A model generated the notes under the pieces. That model ran no database searches. It was not told the origin of the DNA and worked only from the letters and a program-made list of their open reading frames with translations. A DNA stretch of 64,000 nt from Corynebacterium kutscheri (GTDB taxonomy: Bacteria; Actinomycetota; Actinomycetes; Mycobacteriales; Mycobacteriaceae): positions 868,001-932,000 of the forward strand of contig NZ_CP011312.1 in NCBI RefSeq assembly GCF_000980835.1, read 5' to 3'. This document shows, piece by piece, positions 19,754 through 29,573 of the stretch. Position numbers and translations under genes: made by a program. How positions within the stretch are numbered: the stretch's first letter is position 1; each line of letters opens with the position of its first letter.

Positions 19754-21325
19754 GTGCGTAGGAACTGGGTAGCAGTACTAGCAATTATGGGATGTATAGT
19801 TGCTTGTACACCAGCGGATAAGGATCCACGGGCGGGTATTAGTCGTACTGGTAGCGATCCTTATCTAGAAGCTCGGGTGGATAATCTCAATCGACATGTT
19901 TCCCAATCTTTTGCAGCTACTCCGCGCGTAATTGGTGGTGATGAAAACACAGGTGTGGCTGCCTCGCAGCTCTTTTTTGATGCTTCAGATACTGTGGTCA
20001 TTGCTGCTGATAATGTTCAGGATCAATTACGTGCAGCAAGTATCGCGGTTGTATCTCATGCACCAATGCTGACCCTGATTGAAGGAAAGCGCATGAGTAT
20101 TCTGGAAGAAATTGTGCGCTTAGGTGCACGTTATATACTTACGGTAGGTTCGGTGGACATAGCTGCATCGACGGGTGGAATGGTCGTACAACATGATCCC
20201 GGTAATTTTGCTGCACTAGGGCAGATGACCGCGGTGCAATTTCACCCGCATTATATTACCCATGCTGGCAATGTTGTTCGGGAGGTAGCCCATTTAGATA
20301 GTGATACCCCAGAATTATTGCTTCCTGGATGGGATCCGCATATGCAGGAAAAAATACTAACTAATAGTTACGATGACGGGCATAAGAAAAATAAAGCAGC
20401 CGCTTTTCCTGCACAATCAAAGCGTGATGCCGGAATAGCACCGATTGTTATAGCTGATGGGCAATCAAGTATTGCCGCAATTGCAACAGCACGAAGTTAT
20501 GGTGCAGACGTGCGAGTGATGGATTATCCCGATCCCAGGATAAGCAGAAATAATATGAAAATGGTGGCGGGGCTTTATGATCAGCCGCTTATTGCTTTAG
20601 GTGATCATTTTGGCACTGATGCGCAGCTTGCAGAACAAATTCGTCTGGGTGAGGAAATTCCTACCCAGATTCTTGGTGGCGGTAGTTTAGTCTTTCCTGG
20701 ACGAACTATGATTGCACTGCGTGTTAGTGATGAGGATCCTTATCAGATAACGAGAGAACTGGAAGCAAAAATTTCTGATTACACTCATCGTAGTGATAAT
20801 CAATTAGTGCCGACAGTAGTTGTTGATAATACAGCCGATCCAGCAGTGTTAGTGAAGTGGGCTAAAACAATGGCGCACGTTGGCGGATATGTTTTTGCCT
20901 ATATCGGTGCTGAACAGCTAGTAGAAGAAACACTGAACTACTATCAAGAAGCATTAAATCAAGAAAATGTTGGGGTTATCGTCGATAAGCGTAATCCGAT
21001 AGAACTGAATGCAGCGATTAATTGGTTGGATCATTTTGTCGATGAGCGAGCATTACCACAGAAAGCAGTAGTGCTACCTGCCCAGCAGATTGACGGATTA
21101 GATTTAGCCAGTCTGCGATTATCTTTTGTGATGTACTCTGATTTAGCAGCACAGAGCAACCATGTGCGAGCACAGGAAATATATGCCACGACTTTTGCCG
21201 ATGCTGCTATACAAACAATACATCGCGCAGTGGCACTTCCGAGTGACCAGTCAGTAGCACACATTGTTGTGGATTATGTAACGCAGTTTTTGCCTCATCC
21301 AGTGCTTTATATTTACTCAAGATAG
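19754..21325 (+). CDS. Lipoprotein with cell-wall-binding repeat 2 domains
   Basis: A 523-residue protein starting at GTG 19754. The N-terminal hydrophobic segment ends in the lipobox 'IVAC' (Cys18), so it should be a lipid-anchored surface protein. Repeated units of the type 'VVIAADNVQDQLRAASIAVV' plus 'EEIVRLGARYILTVGSV' fit the cell-wall-binding repeat 2 family. It lies between the DUF262 gene and serA, 36 bases downstream of the former, so co-transcription is possible but may be fortuitous. Its role is unknown. Confidence 0.75.
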   Translation: MRRNWVAVLAIMGCIVACTPADKDPRAGISRTGSDPYLEARVDNLNRHVSQSFAATPRVIGGDENTGVAASQLFFDASDTVVIAADNVQDQLRAASIAVVSHAPMLTLIEGKRMSILEEIVRLGARYILTVGSVDIAASTGGMVVQHDPGNFAALGQMTAVQFHPHYITHAGNVVREVAHLDSDTPELLLPGWDPHMQEKILTNSYDDGHKKNKAAAFPAQSKRDAGIAPIVIADGQSSIAAIATARSYGADVRVMDYPDPRISRNNMKMVAGLYDQPLIALGDHFGTDAQLAEQIRLGEEIPTQILGGGSLVFPGRTMIALRVSDEDPYQITRELEAKISDYTHRSDNQLVPTVVVDNTADPAVLVKWAKTMAHVGGYVFAYIGAEQLVEETLNYYQEALNQENVGVIVDKRNPIELNAAINWLDHFVDERALPQKAVVLPAQQIDGLDLASLRLSFVMYSDLAAQSNHVRAQEIYATTFADAAIQTIHRAVALPSDQSVAHIVVDYVTQFLPHPVLYIYSR

Positions 21326-21488
21326 TTGATTGCGGCGAGAAGCGGTGAAAAACTGTCGAGTAGTAGATAAAGGTGGGGAAGTGGTTTAAACTATTGGCAG
21401 TTATATGCCGTTATGAGGGTGTATAGCCGTATTTTTGATGTGGTTATATCAAAGATGCGAGGAATCTTAACCCCAGGAGTTTTGCGTC

Positions 21489-23081
21489 GTGAGCCCACAT
21501 GATCGTCCCGTTGTATTAATTGCTGATAAGCTCGCGCAGTCTACTGTTGACGCACTTGGTGATGCAGTAGAAGTGCAGTGGGTTGATGGATCTAATCGTG
21601 TGGAATTACTTGGTGCTGTACCAGAAGCTGATGCTTTATTGGTACGTTCAGCAACCACAGTTGACGCAGAAGTATTAGCTGCTGCGGCGAAACTTAAAAT
21701 CATCGGCCGTGCCGGTGTGGGGTTAGATAATGTTGATATTGCTGCTGCTACCGCGCGTGGCGTGATGGTAGTTAATGCCCCTACCTCGAATATTCATTCT
21801 GCTTGTGAGCACGCTATTTCATTACTACTTGCTACTGCACGTCAGATCCCCGCAGCTGATGCGAGTTTGCGTGAGCGGCAGTGGAAGCGTTCGCATTTCC
21901 TGGGGGTAGAAATTTTTGGCAAAACTATCGGTATTGTTGGTTTTGGGCATATCGGTCAGCTTTTTGCTCAGCGTCTTGCTGCATTTGAAACTGAGATTAT
22001 TGCTTTTGATCCTTATGCGAATCCGGCGCGAGCAGGACAACTTGGTGTAGAGCTGGTGGAACTTGAGGAACTTATGGCTCGGGCAGATTTTGTAACTATT
22101 CATCTGCCTAAGACAAAAGAGACGACGCACATGTTTAACGCTGAATTATTGGCTCAAGCAAAGCCGGGGCAAATTATTATCAATGCTGCTCGGGGTGGAC
22201 TTGTTGATGAGCAAGCTCTTGCAGAAGCAATTATTTCCGGTCGGATTCGTGGTGCTGGATTTGATGTTTTTGAGACGGAGCCATGTACTGATTCACCACT
22301 TTTTAATTTGCCGGAAGTAGTAGTAACACCACATTTAGGTGCATCGACATTAGAAGCACAGGATCGAGCCGGTACCGATGTTGCTTCCTCGGTATTAAAA
22401 GCACTTGCTGGTGAATTCGTTGCTGATGCAGTTAATGTTTCTGGTGGGCGTGTTGGTGAGGAAGTTGCTCGTTGGTTGGATTTGGTACGTAAATTAGGTT
22501 TAGTTGCTGGTCGATTACTTGGTGCGGCACCGGTTGCGTTGGAAGTAGAAGCCCGTGGTGAACTATCGACGGAAGACATTGAGTCTTTGGGCTTGTCTGC
22601 ATTGCGTGGGCTTTTCTCGGGTTTCGTGGAAGAATCTGTGACATTTGTTAATGCGCCGCGTATTGCCGAAGAACGTGGTGTGGAATTGACCGTATCGAGT
22701 ACAAGTGAATCTGTTACTCACCGTTCGGTCGTCGAGGTTAAAGTTATTGGTTCAGAAGGTGAAACAATATCTGTGGTTGGTGCCTTAACTGGCTTGGAAC
22801 GCGTGGAAAAAGTAGTGCGTATTAATGGCCGTGGTGTTGATTTGCGTGCCACTGGGCGTAACCTATTTTTTGAATATACTGATGTGCCGGGTGCCTTAGG
22901 AGTGGTCGGCTCTGAACTCGGTAATGCAAATATTAATATTGAGGCGGCTGCGTTAACCCAAGCAATTAAGGGTGATCATGCGATTTTAATTTTGCGTGTG
23001 GAGCGAGAAGTTTCCAGTGAGCTGGTCGAAAAGATTGCTGCGCGTCTGGGGGCGACTGCTATACAAGTTGATCTTGGTTAG
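21489..23081 (+). CDS. serA: D-3-phosphoglycerate dehydrogenase
   Basis: A 530-residue enzyme of the long (type I) class. It starts at GTG 21489 with AGGAG upstream. The NAD-binding motif 'GIVGFGHIGQLFAQ' is near residue 148, the catalytic region 'FETEPCTDSPL' with 'VVTPHLGAST' near residue 265, followed by the intervening domain and a C-terminal ACT domain ('VPGALGVVGSELGNANINIEA', about residues 463-483) for serine feedback. It makes the first step of serine synthesis. A terminator follows. Confidence 0.97.
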   Translation: MSPHDRPVVLIADKLAQSTVDALGDAVEVQWVDGSNRVELLGAVPEADALLVRSATTVDAEVLAAAAKLKIIGRAGVGLDNVDIAAATARGVMVVNAPTSNIHSACEHAISLLLATARQIPAADASLRERQWKRSHFLGVEIFGKTIGIVGFGHIGQLFAQRLAAFETEIIAFDPYANPARAGQLGVELVELEELMARADFVTIHLPKTKETTHMFNAELLAQAKPGQIIINAARGGLVDEQALAEAIISGRIRGAGFDVFETEPCTDSPLFNLPEVVVTPHLGASTLEAQDRAGTDVASSVLKALAGEFVADAVNVSGGRVGEEVARWLDLVRKLGLVAGRLLGAAPVALEVEARGELSTEDIESLGLSALRGLFSGFVEESVTFVNAPRIAEERGVELTVSSTSESVTHRSVVEVKVIGSEGETISVVGALTGLERVEKVVRINGRGVDLRATGRNLFFEYTDVPGALGVVGSELGNANINIEAAALTQAIKGDHAILILRVEREVSSELVEKIAARLGATAIQVDLG

Positions 23082-23096
23082 ATGTTTTAAGTTAAG

Positions 23097-23140
23097 CCTT
23101 GCTCATGGGAGAGCGTATTGGTCCTTGAGCAAGGTTTTTC
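23097..23140 (+). terminator. Terminator after serA
   Basis: CCTTGCTCA (23097-23105) pairs perfectly with TGAGCAAGG (23126-23134), followed by five T's. Confidence 0.8.
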
Positions 23141-23230
23141 GTTTATTGAGCATAGTAATTTCCTAGGTACTTATTTCTCGGTGTGTTACACTCACTTTAG
23201 TTCATATAGCGAGAAGAAAGGTTCCATAAT

Positions 23231-24247
23231 ATGAAACTCGCTGTGATTGGTGGTGATGGCATCGGGCCTGAGGTAACTGCCGAAGCATTGAAAGTGCTGT
23301 GCAGTGTTCGCGACGATATTGAAATAACTGATTATGATCTAGGAGCACGTCGCTACCTAAAAAACGGTGAGTTGCTTACCGAGGCAGATTTAGCTTCACT
23401 TAAAGAACATGACGCTATTTTATTAGGTGCGATTGGAGCACCGGATCAGGTTCCACCGGGAATTTTGGAACGTGGTTTGCTGCTCAAAATGCGGTTTGCT
23501 CTCGACCATCACATCAATTTGCGCCCAGCAAAACTTTATCCGTCTACACAATCACCACTTACTAACCCAGGTGATATTGACTTTGTCGTTGTGCGAGAAG
23601 GGACAGAAGGTCTTTATTGTGGCAATGGTGGCGTTTTGCGGAAAGGTACTGCTCAGGAAATCGCTAGTGAGGTTTCTCAAAATACCCGCTATGGCGTAGA
23701 ACGAGTAGTACGTGATGCTTTTACACGCGCACAGCATCGACGTAAACATCTCACACTGGTGCACAAAACTAATGTGTTAGTTAATGCTGGTTCTTTATGG
23801 CATCGCACTGTTGAGGAAGTAAGCCAAGAATATCCTGAGGTTACCGTGGAATATAATCATATTGATGCGGCCACCATTTATTTGGTTACTGATCCTGGGC
23901 GTTACGACGTTATAGTTACCGATAACCTTTTTGGCGATATTCTAACTGACCTTGCTGGTGCTATTACTGGTGGTATTGGTTTAGCTGCTTCGGGCAATAT
24001 TGATGCCACGGGCACGTATCCTTCGATGTTTGAACCGGTACATGGATCAGCGCCAGATATTGCGGGTAAGGGGATCGCTGATCCTACTGCGGCTATTCTT
24101 TCTGCAGCTATGCTATTGCATCATTTAGGTGATACCGCTCATGCACAGCGTATTGAAGCTGCGGTGTTAGAAGAAATAAGTACTCGTAGTGGTTGTGTGA
24201 GCACCACAGCAATTGGTGACCGAGTAGTTGATTTGCTTAAAAAATAG
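23231..24247 (+). CDS. leuB: 3-isopropylmalate dehydrogenase
   Basis: A 338-residue enzyme of the isocitrate/isopropylmalate dehydrogenase family, oxidising 3-isopropylmalate in leucine synthesis. The N-terminal '[19 protein letters not shown]', the '[15 protein letters not shown]' segment and the C-terminal '[20 protein letters not shown]' are all canonical. It is separated from leuCD by about 30 kb, as in C. glutamicum. The 149-base upstream gap should hold its promoter and possibly an LtbR site, though I could not identify one. Confidence 0.96.
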   Translation: MKLAVIGGDGIGPEVTAEALKVLCSVRDDIEITDYDLGARRYLKNGELLTEADLASLKEHDAILLGAIGAPDQVPPGILERGLLLKMRFALDHHINLRPAKLYPSTQSPLTNPGDIDFVVVREGTEGLYCGNGGVLRKGTAQEIASEVSQNTRYGVERVVRDAFTRAQHRRKHLTLVHKTNVLVNAGSLWHRTVEEVSQEYPEVTVEYNHIDAATIYLVTDPGRYDVIVTDNLFGDILTDLAGAITGGIGLAASGNIDATGTYPSMFEPVHGSAPDIAGKGIADPTAAILSAAMLLHHLGDTAHAQRIEAAVLEEISTRSGCVSTTAIGDRVVDLLKK

Positions 24248-24260
24248 TGCGGGGATAAAA

Positions 24261-24294
24261 ATAAAGTGGCAGGTGTATACCTGCCACTTTAAAA
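24261..24294. terminator. Bidirectional terminator between leuB and the iron-uptake genes
   Basis: AAAGTGGCAGGT (24263-24274) and ACCTGCCACTTT (24279-24290) form a perfect 12-base stem with A's before and after, serving the convergent leuB and ABC ATPase genes. Confidence 0.85.
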
Positions 24295-24298
24295 ATGG

Positions 24299-25084
24299 TT
24301 AAGCTTCAGGAACGATAAGTGGCCCACCAGCGCAGGGATCCTCGATAATCCTAGAACGCAAGCCAAAAGCGTCAAAAAGCGCAGTTTCATTAAGTATGTC
24401 TTTTGGCGAACCATGGGCAGCTAACTGCCCTTTTTGCATAATAATTAATTCGTCTGAATAGCGTGCAGCTAAATTAAGATCATGGAGTACCATAACAATG
24501 GTTTTTCCCTGAGTTTTGTTAAGCGTGCGCACTAAGTCAAGAACTTCAATGCTGTGCGCTAAGTCGAGATATGTAGTGGGTTCATCGAGGAAAACAATGT
24601 CGGTATCTTGGGCAAGAACCATGGAAATCCATACTCGCTGACGCTGACCGCCAGAAAGAGAATCGGCACTGCGCTCGGCAAAATCACTAATACCAGTGAG
24701 CTCTAAAGCCTTATCGACGGCTTCTGAATGGCTTGGTGACCACTGTTGTAACCAGGTTTGATGTGGATGCCTGCCACGGGCGACCAAATCTGCCACAGTT
24801 AGCCCCGGTGGGGCGGTAGGAGATTGCGGAAGCATGGAAATTTTGCGAGCAAGCTCTTTATGCTTATATGAGGATAATTCTTGACCATCAAGGGTGACAC
24901 TGCCGGCTTGAAGCGGTAAAAGTCGTGATAGGCCGCGCAGCAGTGTCGATTTTCCGCAGCCGTTCGCGCCAATAATTGTTGTGACTTTCCCATTAGGGAT
25001 GTCAACAGTGACATCTTTATTAATCACGGTCGAGTCATAGCCCACAGAAATATTAGTGGCGCGAAGACGGGCTGATTCCAACAT
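24299..25084 (-). CDS. Siderophore/haem ABC transporter ATPase (FecE type)
   Basis: A 261-residue ATPase. Walker A 'GANGCGKST' lies near residue 39, the signature 'LSGGQRQRVWISM' near residue 144, and Walker B 'IVFLDEPTTYLDLAHSIEVL' follows, the long form typical of FecE/FhuC proteins. It starts 2 bases from the stop of the binding-protein gene, so the two are cotranscribed. It powers import through the two FecCD permeases upstream on the same strand. Confidence 0.92.
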   Translation of the reverse strand: MLESARLRATNISVGYDSTVINKDVTVDIPNGKVTTIIGANGCGKSTLLRGLSRLLPLQAGSVTLDGQELSSYKHKELARKISMLPQSPTAPPGLTVADLVARGRHPHQTWLQQWSPSHSEAVDKALELTGISDFAERSADSLSGGQRQRVWISMVLAQDTDIVFLDEPTTYLDLAHSIEVLDLVRTLNKTQGKTIVMVLHDLNLAARYSDELIIMQKGQLAAHGSPKDILNETALFDAFGLRSRIIEDPCAGGPLIVPEA

Positions 25085-25086
25085 GG

Positions 25087-26046
25087 TTAAGCGAGGTGTT
25101 CCTTTAATGAGTCACGGATAATGGTGGCCGATAAATAAGAGGCATTGGTGTACCAGGACTCGTAATCAACCTCAACTGCCTGGTTGTTATTTACCGCGTT
25201 AAGCGTGCTCCAGGTAGAAGTAGTAGTTGGGTCGGTAGCACCATCTTGTATTCCGTAGAACAACCAATCGGCATCGGCTTCAGAGAGCTGTTCTGCAGAA
25301 ATATTCACCCCGGCAGTATCAGTAAACTGTTGGGAACTAGGACGGTTGAGCTTGCAATCGGCAGCAACGGTACCGGCCATGGAATTAACACCATAGACTT
25401 GGAATGCGTCATCTTTGGTGCGCAGGAAGCTCACGGTAGGTACTGTGGTAAGGGAATTGCCGAAAGTGCTACATTCGTCTTCATAAGAAGCGATAAGTGC
25501 TTCGGCTTCAGATTTTTTACCTACTGCTTCGGCAATGGTAACAAAATCTTTCTTCCAATTTTCACCACCACCAGATCCGGTAACCACAGGTGCAATCGTT
25601 TTAAGCTGGTTAAGAATAGCCTCATCGGTACGATCATTGGCACAGATAAGCGTTGGGTTTAAACTAGCGATTGTTTCTAGCTCTGGGTTAGCACGTACGC
25701 CACAGTCTGTAATGGAATCAAGGTCGAAATCACTACCAAAAGCATCGCGAAGATACTCATTGATTACCTGACCACCCTTAGCCTTGGCTGCACCTACTGG
25801 TAAAATTCCCAGGGTAAGCATATTGTCCAATTGGCCAGTGTTGAGGACTACGATGCGTTGCTCATTAGCTGCTGTGGTACTGCTTTTTGCTGCGGAACTA
25901 CTGGTACTAGAGCTGTTGGTAGAAGATCCAGAGTTGGAACATGCTGCAAGAGCTGCTGCACCACCGGCAAGAGCCAATCCGAGAAAACCACGGCGAGTTG
26001 TGGTGTGGGTGAAAATCTGGTGGATATTTTTACGCATAGGGGACAT
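25087..26046 (-). CDS. Siderophore-binding lipoprotein (Tat-type signal)
   Basis: A 319-residue binding protein of the FepB/TroA fold. The N-terminus has a twin-arginine motif 'TTRRGFLGLALAGG' and then the lipobox 'LAAC', so it is exported folded and lipid-anchored. The body shows 'RIVVLNTGQLDNMLTLGILP' and 'ISAEQLSEADADWLFYG', typical of iron-siderophore receptors. Start could be 26046 or the ATG at 26037. A DtxR-like box 7 bases upstream suggests iron control. Confidence 0.9.
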   Translation of the reverse strand: MSPMRKNIHQIFTHTTTRRGFLGLALAGGAAALAACSNSGSSTNSSSTSSSAAKSSTTAANEQRIVVLNTGQLDNMLTLGILPVGAAKAKGGQVINEYLRDAFGSDFDLDSITDCGVRANPELETIASLNPTLICANDRTDEAILNQLKTIAPVVTGSGGGENWKKDFVTIAEAVGKKSEAEALIASYEDECSTFGNSLTTVPTVSFLRTKDDAFQVYGVNSMAGTVAADCKLNRPSSQQFTDTAGVNISAEQLSEADADWLFYGIQDGATDPTTTSTWSTLNAVNNNQAVEVDYESWYTNASYLSATIIRDSLKEHLA

Positions 26047-26052
26047 CTTAAC

Positions 26053-26071
26053 TTAGGTTATTCTTTTCTAA
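26053..26071. promoter_or_regulatory. Candidate DtxR operator
   Basis: The 19 bases at 26053-26071 match the DtxR consensus (TTAGGTTAGCCTAACCTAA) at 14 of 19 positions, with the left half TTAGGTTA exact. It lies just upstream of the binding-protein gene, on which it would impose iron repression. Confidence 0.6.
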
Positions 26072-26225
26072 CTAATTCTTTTGGTTTATGTATTACACTT
26101 TTGTTTGATTTTTAACTCATTCAATTAGATGTTTGCTGGTTATAACAGGGCTTTGATGTGGTGGTTGTATACGTCGTTAAGCCTTGCTGGAATTAATTGT
26201 GATTAAGTAAAGCTATGACCAGCAT

Positions 26226-27275
26226 TTATCGACTGTGTATCTTGGATTGGCGTAACAGGAGCCAAATCAGGAATGGACCGCCAAGAGCAGAAGTGACAAT
26301 GCCTACTGGCACTTCCCAGGGAAATAGGCTGCGAGCTAGTAGATCGGAACTAATGAGCAAGAAGCCACCCATTGCTGCAGACAAAGTAATAGGTGGTGCA
26401 CCGACTTGAGCGAGTCGGGCGGCAATTTGCGGGGCAACAAAAGCAACAAAACCAACTGGTCCTACTGCAGAGACCGTGATAGCAGCTAAAGCTACCGAAA
26501 TTATAAGTAACAATGTATTAACACGTTTTAGTGGCACGCCCAGACCGAGAGAAGCATCGGTGCCAAGCTCTAAAATAGGGAGGTGGATGCTGATACGAAT
26601 AAGAACAATAAGTGCAATAATCAGGGCAATTAATGTTGGCCAGAGGTGTTCAAAAGTGCGCCCGTTAATGGTGCCAATCATCCACACTTTAGCAGCGGCT
26701 GCTGTATTAAGATCAGTAGCAGCCAACATATAGGTGATCACTGCTTGTAAGGCAGCATTAACCCCAATTCCTACTAATACCAGGCGGAACATATCCAGCC
26801 CGCTGCGTACTGATAGTAGCCAAATAACAGCAGCAGTAAACAAACCACCGATTACTGCGGCAAGTGGAATACCGACATAAGTAGTAATTGCACTACTTGC
26901 GCCACCATTAAAGACCATAAGTGCTACGGCAGCACAGGTAGCTCCACGGCTAATGCCAAGAATATCGGGGCTGGCAAGACCATTTCGAGCAATGCGCTGA
27001 GTGATTGCGCCAGAAATGCCCAAGGCTGCGCCAATAGTAACTGCGACCAGTGCGCGGGCAAGACGCCATTGAATAATGACAGTACGTTCCAAAGGTGTTC
27101 CGCCACCGCTAAGAACAGCAATTATTTGGTTAAACGACATAGGAAAATCGCCAGTCAGTAAGCTAATAAGCCATACGACAAAGCATGCGATCAAGATGAA
27201 GGCAGTAAACAAGCTGGTACGCCGGTGTACTAAAAAGCTGATTGAACCTAGTGAAAGGTTTTTTATTTGGCTCAT
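26226..27275 (-). CDS. FecCD-family siderophore permease, second subunit
   Basis: A roughly 349-residue permease when started at the ATG at 27275, whose ATGA overlaps the stop of the upstream permease; the upstream in-frame start at 27308 adds 11 residues and is less likely. Motifs of the BtuC/FecCD family are visible ('LGISGAITQRIARNGLASPDILG', 'AVGPVGFVAFVAPQIAARL'). Nine or ten helices can be drawn. It pairs with the next permease as a heterodimeric channel for ferric siderophore or haem. Confidence 0.9.
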   Translation of the reverse strand: MSQIKNLSLGSISFLVHRRTSLFTAFILIACFVVWLISLLTGDFPMSFNQIIAVLSGGGTPLERTVIIQWRLARALVAVTIGAALGISGAITQRIARNGLASPDILGISRGATCAAVALMVFNGGASSAITTYVGIPLAAVIGGLFTAAVIWLLSVRSGLDMFRLVLVGIGVNAALQAVITYMLAATDLNTAAAAKVWMIGTINGRTFEHLWPTLIALIIALIVLIRISIHLPILELGTDASLGLGVPLKRVNTLLLIISVALAAITVSAVGPVGFVAFVAPQIAARLAQVGAPPITLSAAMGGFLLISSDLLARSLFPWEVPVGIVTSALGGPFLIWLLLRQSKIHSR

Positions 27276-28384
27276 AGAGATACCATCTTTCGATTGCGCA
27301 CAAGCCAAATAAATACTGGTGCACCAAGAAGAGCAATAACAATACCGGCTTGTAGCTCACCAGGACGCATAACTAGACGGCCGATAATATCTGCGGCAAG
27401 AAGTGTTACTGCGCCGGTTAAGGCAGAATAAGGAAGAATCCACCGATAATCTGGACCGGTAATCGAACGAGCAATATGCGGCACCATCAGGCCAATAAAA
27501 CCAATCGGGCCGGCAGCGGCCGTGGCTGCACCAGCAAGAAGCGTAATGGTAATAAGTCCCATAAAGTTTGCTCGTACTACATTAGTTCCTAAAGCTTGGG
27601 CGGTTTCTGCGCCAAGGCCTAAAACATTTAAAGTAGGGCCAGAAAGCAACGCCAATATTGCGCCGATAAGAATAGGCACTAAGGCAGGAATAATAATGTC
27701 AAAACCTCGACCAGTGACCGAACCAGCTTGCCAAAAACGCAGCGTATCAAGTGCATTAGGGTCGATATAAACAATACCGGAGGTGATCGCAGAAAATGAT
27801 GCTGAAAGTGCTGCGCCAGCTAGTACTAGCCCAAGGGTGTCACCTTTTCCAACCGAAGTGGAAGATATTCCAAAAACTAATAGTGAGGCGAGACCAGCGC
27901 CTAAAAATGCTAACCATAGGTGTGCAGTTATTGTATTAAGGCCAAAAAGAAAGATACCAGCAGCAACAAAAAGAGCTGCTCCACTGGAAACACCTAACAT
28001 GCCTGGATCTGCAAGTGGGTTGCGGGTAAGTCCTTGGATAACTGCACCTGCTAGTCCGAGGGCTATTCCGATAAGGATAGATAAAATTGTTCGAGGAATG
28101 CGCAAACTAGCGATAATCCCTGCGGTATCAGCAAGGTCGCTCTCCATTCCGTTTGTGATTAACTGCGGGACATTGGTGTGTCCGAAAAGAATATCTAGAG
28201 CATAAGGCCAGGCTTGGTTAATGGTGGCTAGGTTGGTTGCTTTTGCACCGAGTACCATTGAACAGATACATAACAGTGTCAGACTGAGCATAAGTGCCAA
28301 AAGGCCGAGGGCTTTTCGACGCCCTGAGGTGCCACGTCGACGGGTGGTGGCAGGTGCATGGCCGCGTTCTGCGGAAGAAATCAT
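27272..28384 (-). CDS. FecCD-family siderophore permease, first subunit
   Basis: A 370-residue permease with an N-terminal basic stretch ('TTRRRGTSGRRKALG') before the first helix. The family motifs 'GAVIQGLTRNPLADPGMLG' and 'AAGPIGFIGLMVPHIAR' are clear. It is the first gene of the minus-strand transport set; the second permease, then a 180-base gap, the binding protein and the ATPase follow. The region upstream (28385-28675) shows no convincing DtxR box, only a weak 10/19 match near 28390, and no gene. Confidence 0.9.
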   Translation of the reverse strand: MISSAERGHAPATTRRRGTSGRRKALGLLALMLSLTLLCICSMVLGAKATNLATINQAWPYALDILFGHTNVPQLITNGMESDLADTAGIIASLRIPRTILSILIGIALGLAGAVIQGLTRNPLADPGMLGVSSGAALFVAAGIFLFGLNTITAHLWLAFLGAGLASLLVFGISSTSVGKGDTLGLVLAGAALSASFSAITSGIVYIDPNALDTLRFWQAGSVTGRGFDIIIPALVPILIGAILALLSGPTLNVLGLGAETAQALGTNVVRANFMGLITITLLAGAATAAAGPIGFIGLMVPHIARSITGPDYRWILPYSALTGAVTLLAADIIGRLVMRPGELQAGIVIALLGAPVFIWLVRNRKMVSL

Positions 28385-28675
28385 GAGTATAGGCTATCTT
28401 TAACGGTCTTATTGGGGAAAATTGTGATAGCTCTAATGCGATAAAATTAACAGTTTTTTATGTAATAAATGCGTAGTGAGTTGTTTTCCTGGTTGGGAGT
28501 ACATACTGCTTAAGATCAAAGAAAAACGAGGTAGTTTTTAAACGCTATTGTTGTGGGCTGACAAGAATTTAAACGTACTGCATGAAGTATGGATTAAGCA
28601 GGTGAAATAAATAATTTAATATTTGGATGGTGCTAAAAAATTGATAAGAGCTAGGGAAATAGTAGTATTGCCGTC

Positions 28676-29473
28676 ATGCGTTTTGGACGAATTGCAACCC
28701 CGGATGGTTTAAGTTTTTGTGTTGTTGAGGGAAAACAAGGCCAAGAAGTATGTCGAGCCATTGCTGGTACCCCCTTTGAAGAACCAGTTTTTACTGGAAA
28801 AGAATATAAGCTCAGCGAGGTTCGTGTGCTAGCTCCTATGTTACCGTCGAAAATTGTTGCCGTTGGTCGCAATTACGCTGACCATGTAGCCGAGGTATTT
28901 CAAAAGAGTGCAGAACATTTGCCACCAACATTATTTCTTAAGCCGCCAACAGCAGTTGTTGGCCCAGAAGCTGCGATTAAAATCCCACCTTTTGCTACTA
29001 ATGTTGAATTTGAAGGTGAATTAGCAGTTGTTATTGGCCGACCATGTAAAAATGTTAAGGCTGCAGACTGGAAATCTGTAGTACTAGGATTCACCATCAT
29101 TAATGATGTCTCTTCTCGCGATCTACAGTTTTCTGATGGTCAGTGGGCGAGAGCAAAAGGTATTGATACATTTGCGCCACTTGGCCCGTGGATTCAAACT
29201 GATATTGATTCTATTGATACGAGTAACCTGCCGATTAAGGCTCATTTAACCCACGATGGAGTAACTGAGACCAAGCAGGATTCTAATTCTAATCAGATGA
29301 TTAAAACTGTTGGTGAATGCATTGAGATGATTACTCAATCCATGACCTTGCTGCCAGGTGATGTTATTTGTACCGGTTCGCCGGCAGGTACCGCAGAAAT
29401 GGTTCCGGGGGATTATATTGAGATCGAGATTCCTGGTATCGGTAAACTAGGTAATCCAGTTGAAGCCGGATAA
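28676..29473 (+). CDS. Fumarylacetoacetate hydrolase family protein, probable oxaloacetate decarboxylase
   Basis: A 265-residue protein of the FAH superfamily. 'KIVAVGRNYADHVAEV' (residues about 58-73), the metal-ligand segment 'EFEGELAVVIGRP' near residue 112 and 'INDVSSRDLQ' near residue 142 are canonical. In C. glutamicum the gene in this place, between leuB and gltX, is Odx, an oxaloacetate decarboxylase; the assignment here is by position and family only. Other FAH activities such as acylpyruvase are possible. A terminator follows. Confidence 0.85.
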   Translation: MRFGRIATPDGLSFCVVEGKQGQEVCRAIAGTPFEEPVFTGKEYKLSEVRVLAPMLPSKIVAVGRNYADHVAEVFQKSAEHLPPTLFLKPPTAVVGPEAAIKIPPFATNVEFEGELAVVIGRPCKNVKAADWKSVVLGFTIINDVSSRDLQFSDGQWARAKGIDTFAPLGPWIQTDIDSIDTSNLPIKAHLTHDGVTETKQDSNSNQMIKTVGECIEMITQSMTLLPGDVICTGSPAGTAEMVPGDYIEIEIPGIGKLGNPVEAG

Positions 29474-29490
29474 GAATTAGTAAAAACAAA

Positions 29491-29524
29491 ACTGCGTAGC
29501 TTGGCATAAGGTACGCAGTTTTTG
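29491..29524 (+). terminator. Terminator after the FAH gene
   Basis: ACTGCGTA (29491-29498) / TACGCAGT (29512-29519), followed by T's. Confidence 0.75.
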
Positions 29525-29573
29525 CTTTTCGACGCCTAATGTTATGAGCTACCTTAAGTTAGTCGGATAAAAC

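Noticed and set aside
22154..22579. 141-codon minus-strand ORF within serA
   Set aside because: Ser/Thr/Pro-rich shadow of the serA coding frame; no independent evidence.
28385..28420. Possible DtxR box ahead of the first FecCD permease
   Set aside because: Best alignment has only 10 of 19 consensus bases, close to background.
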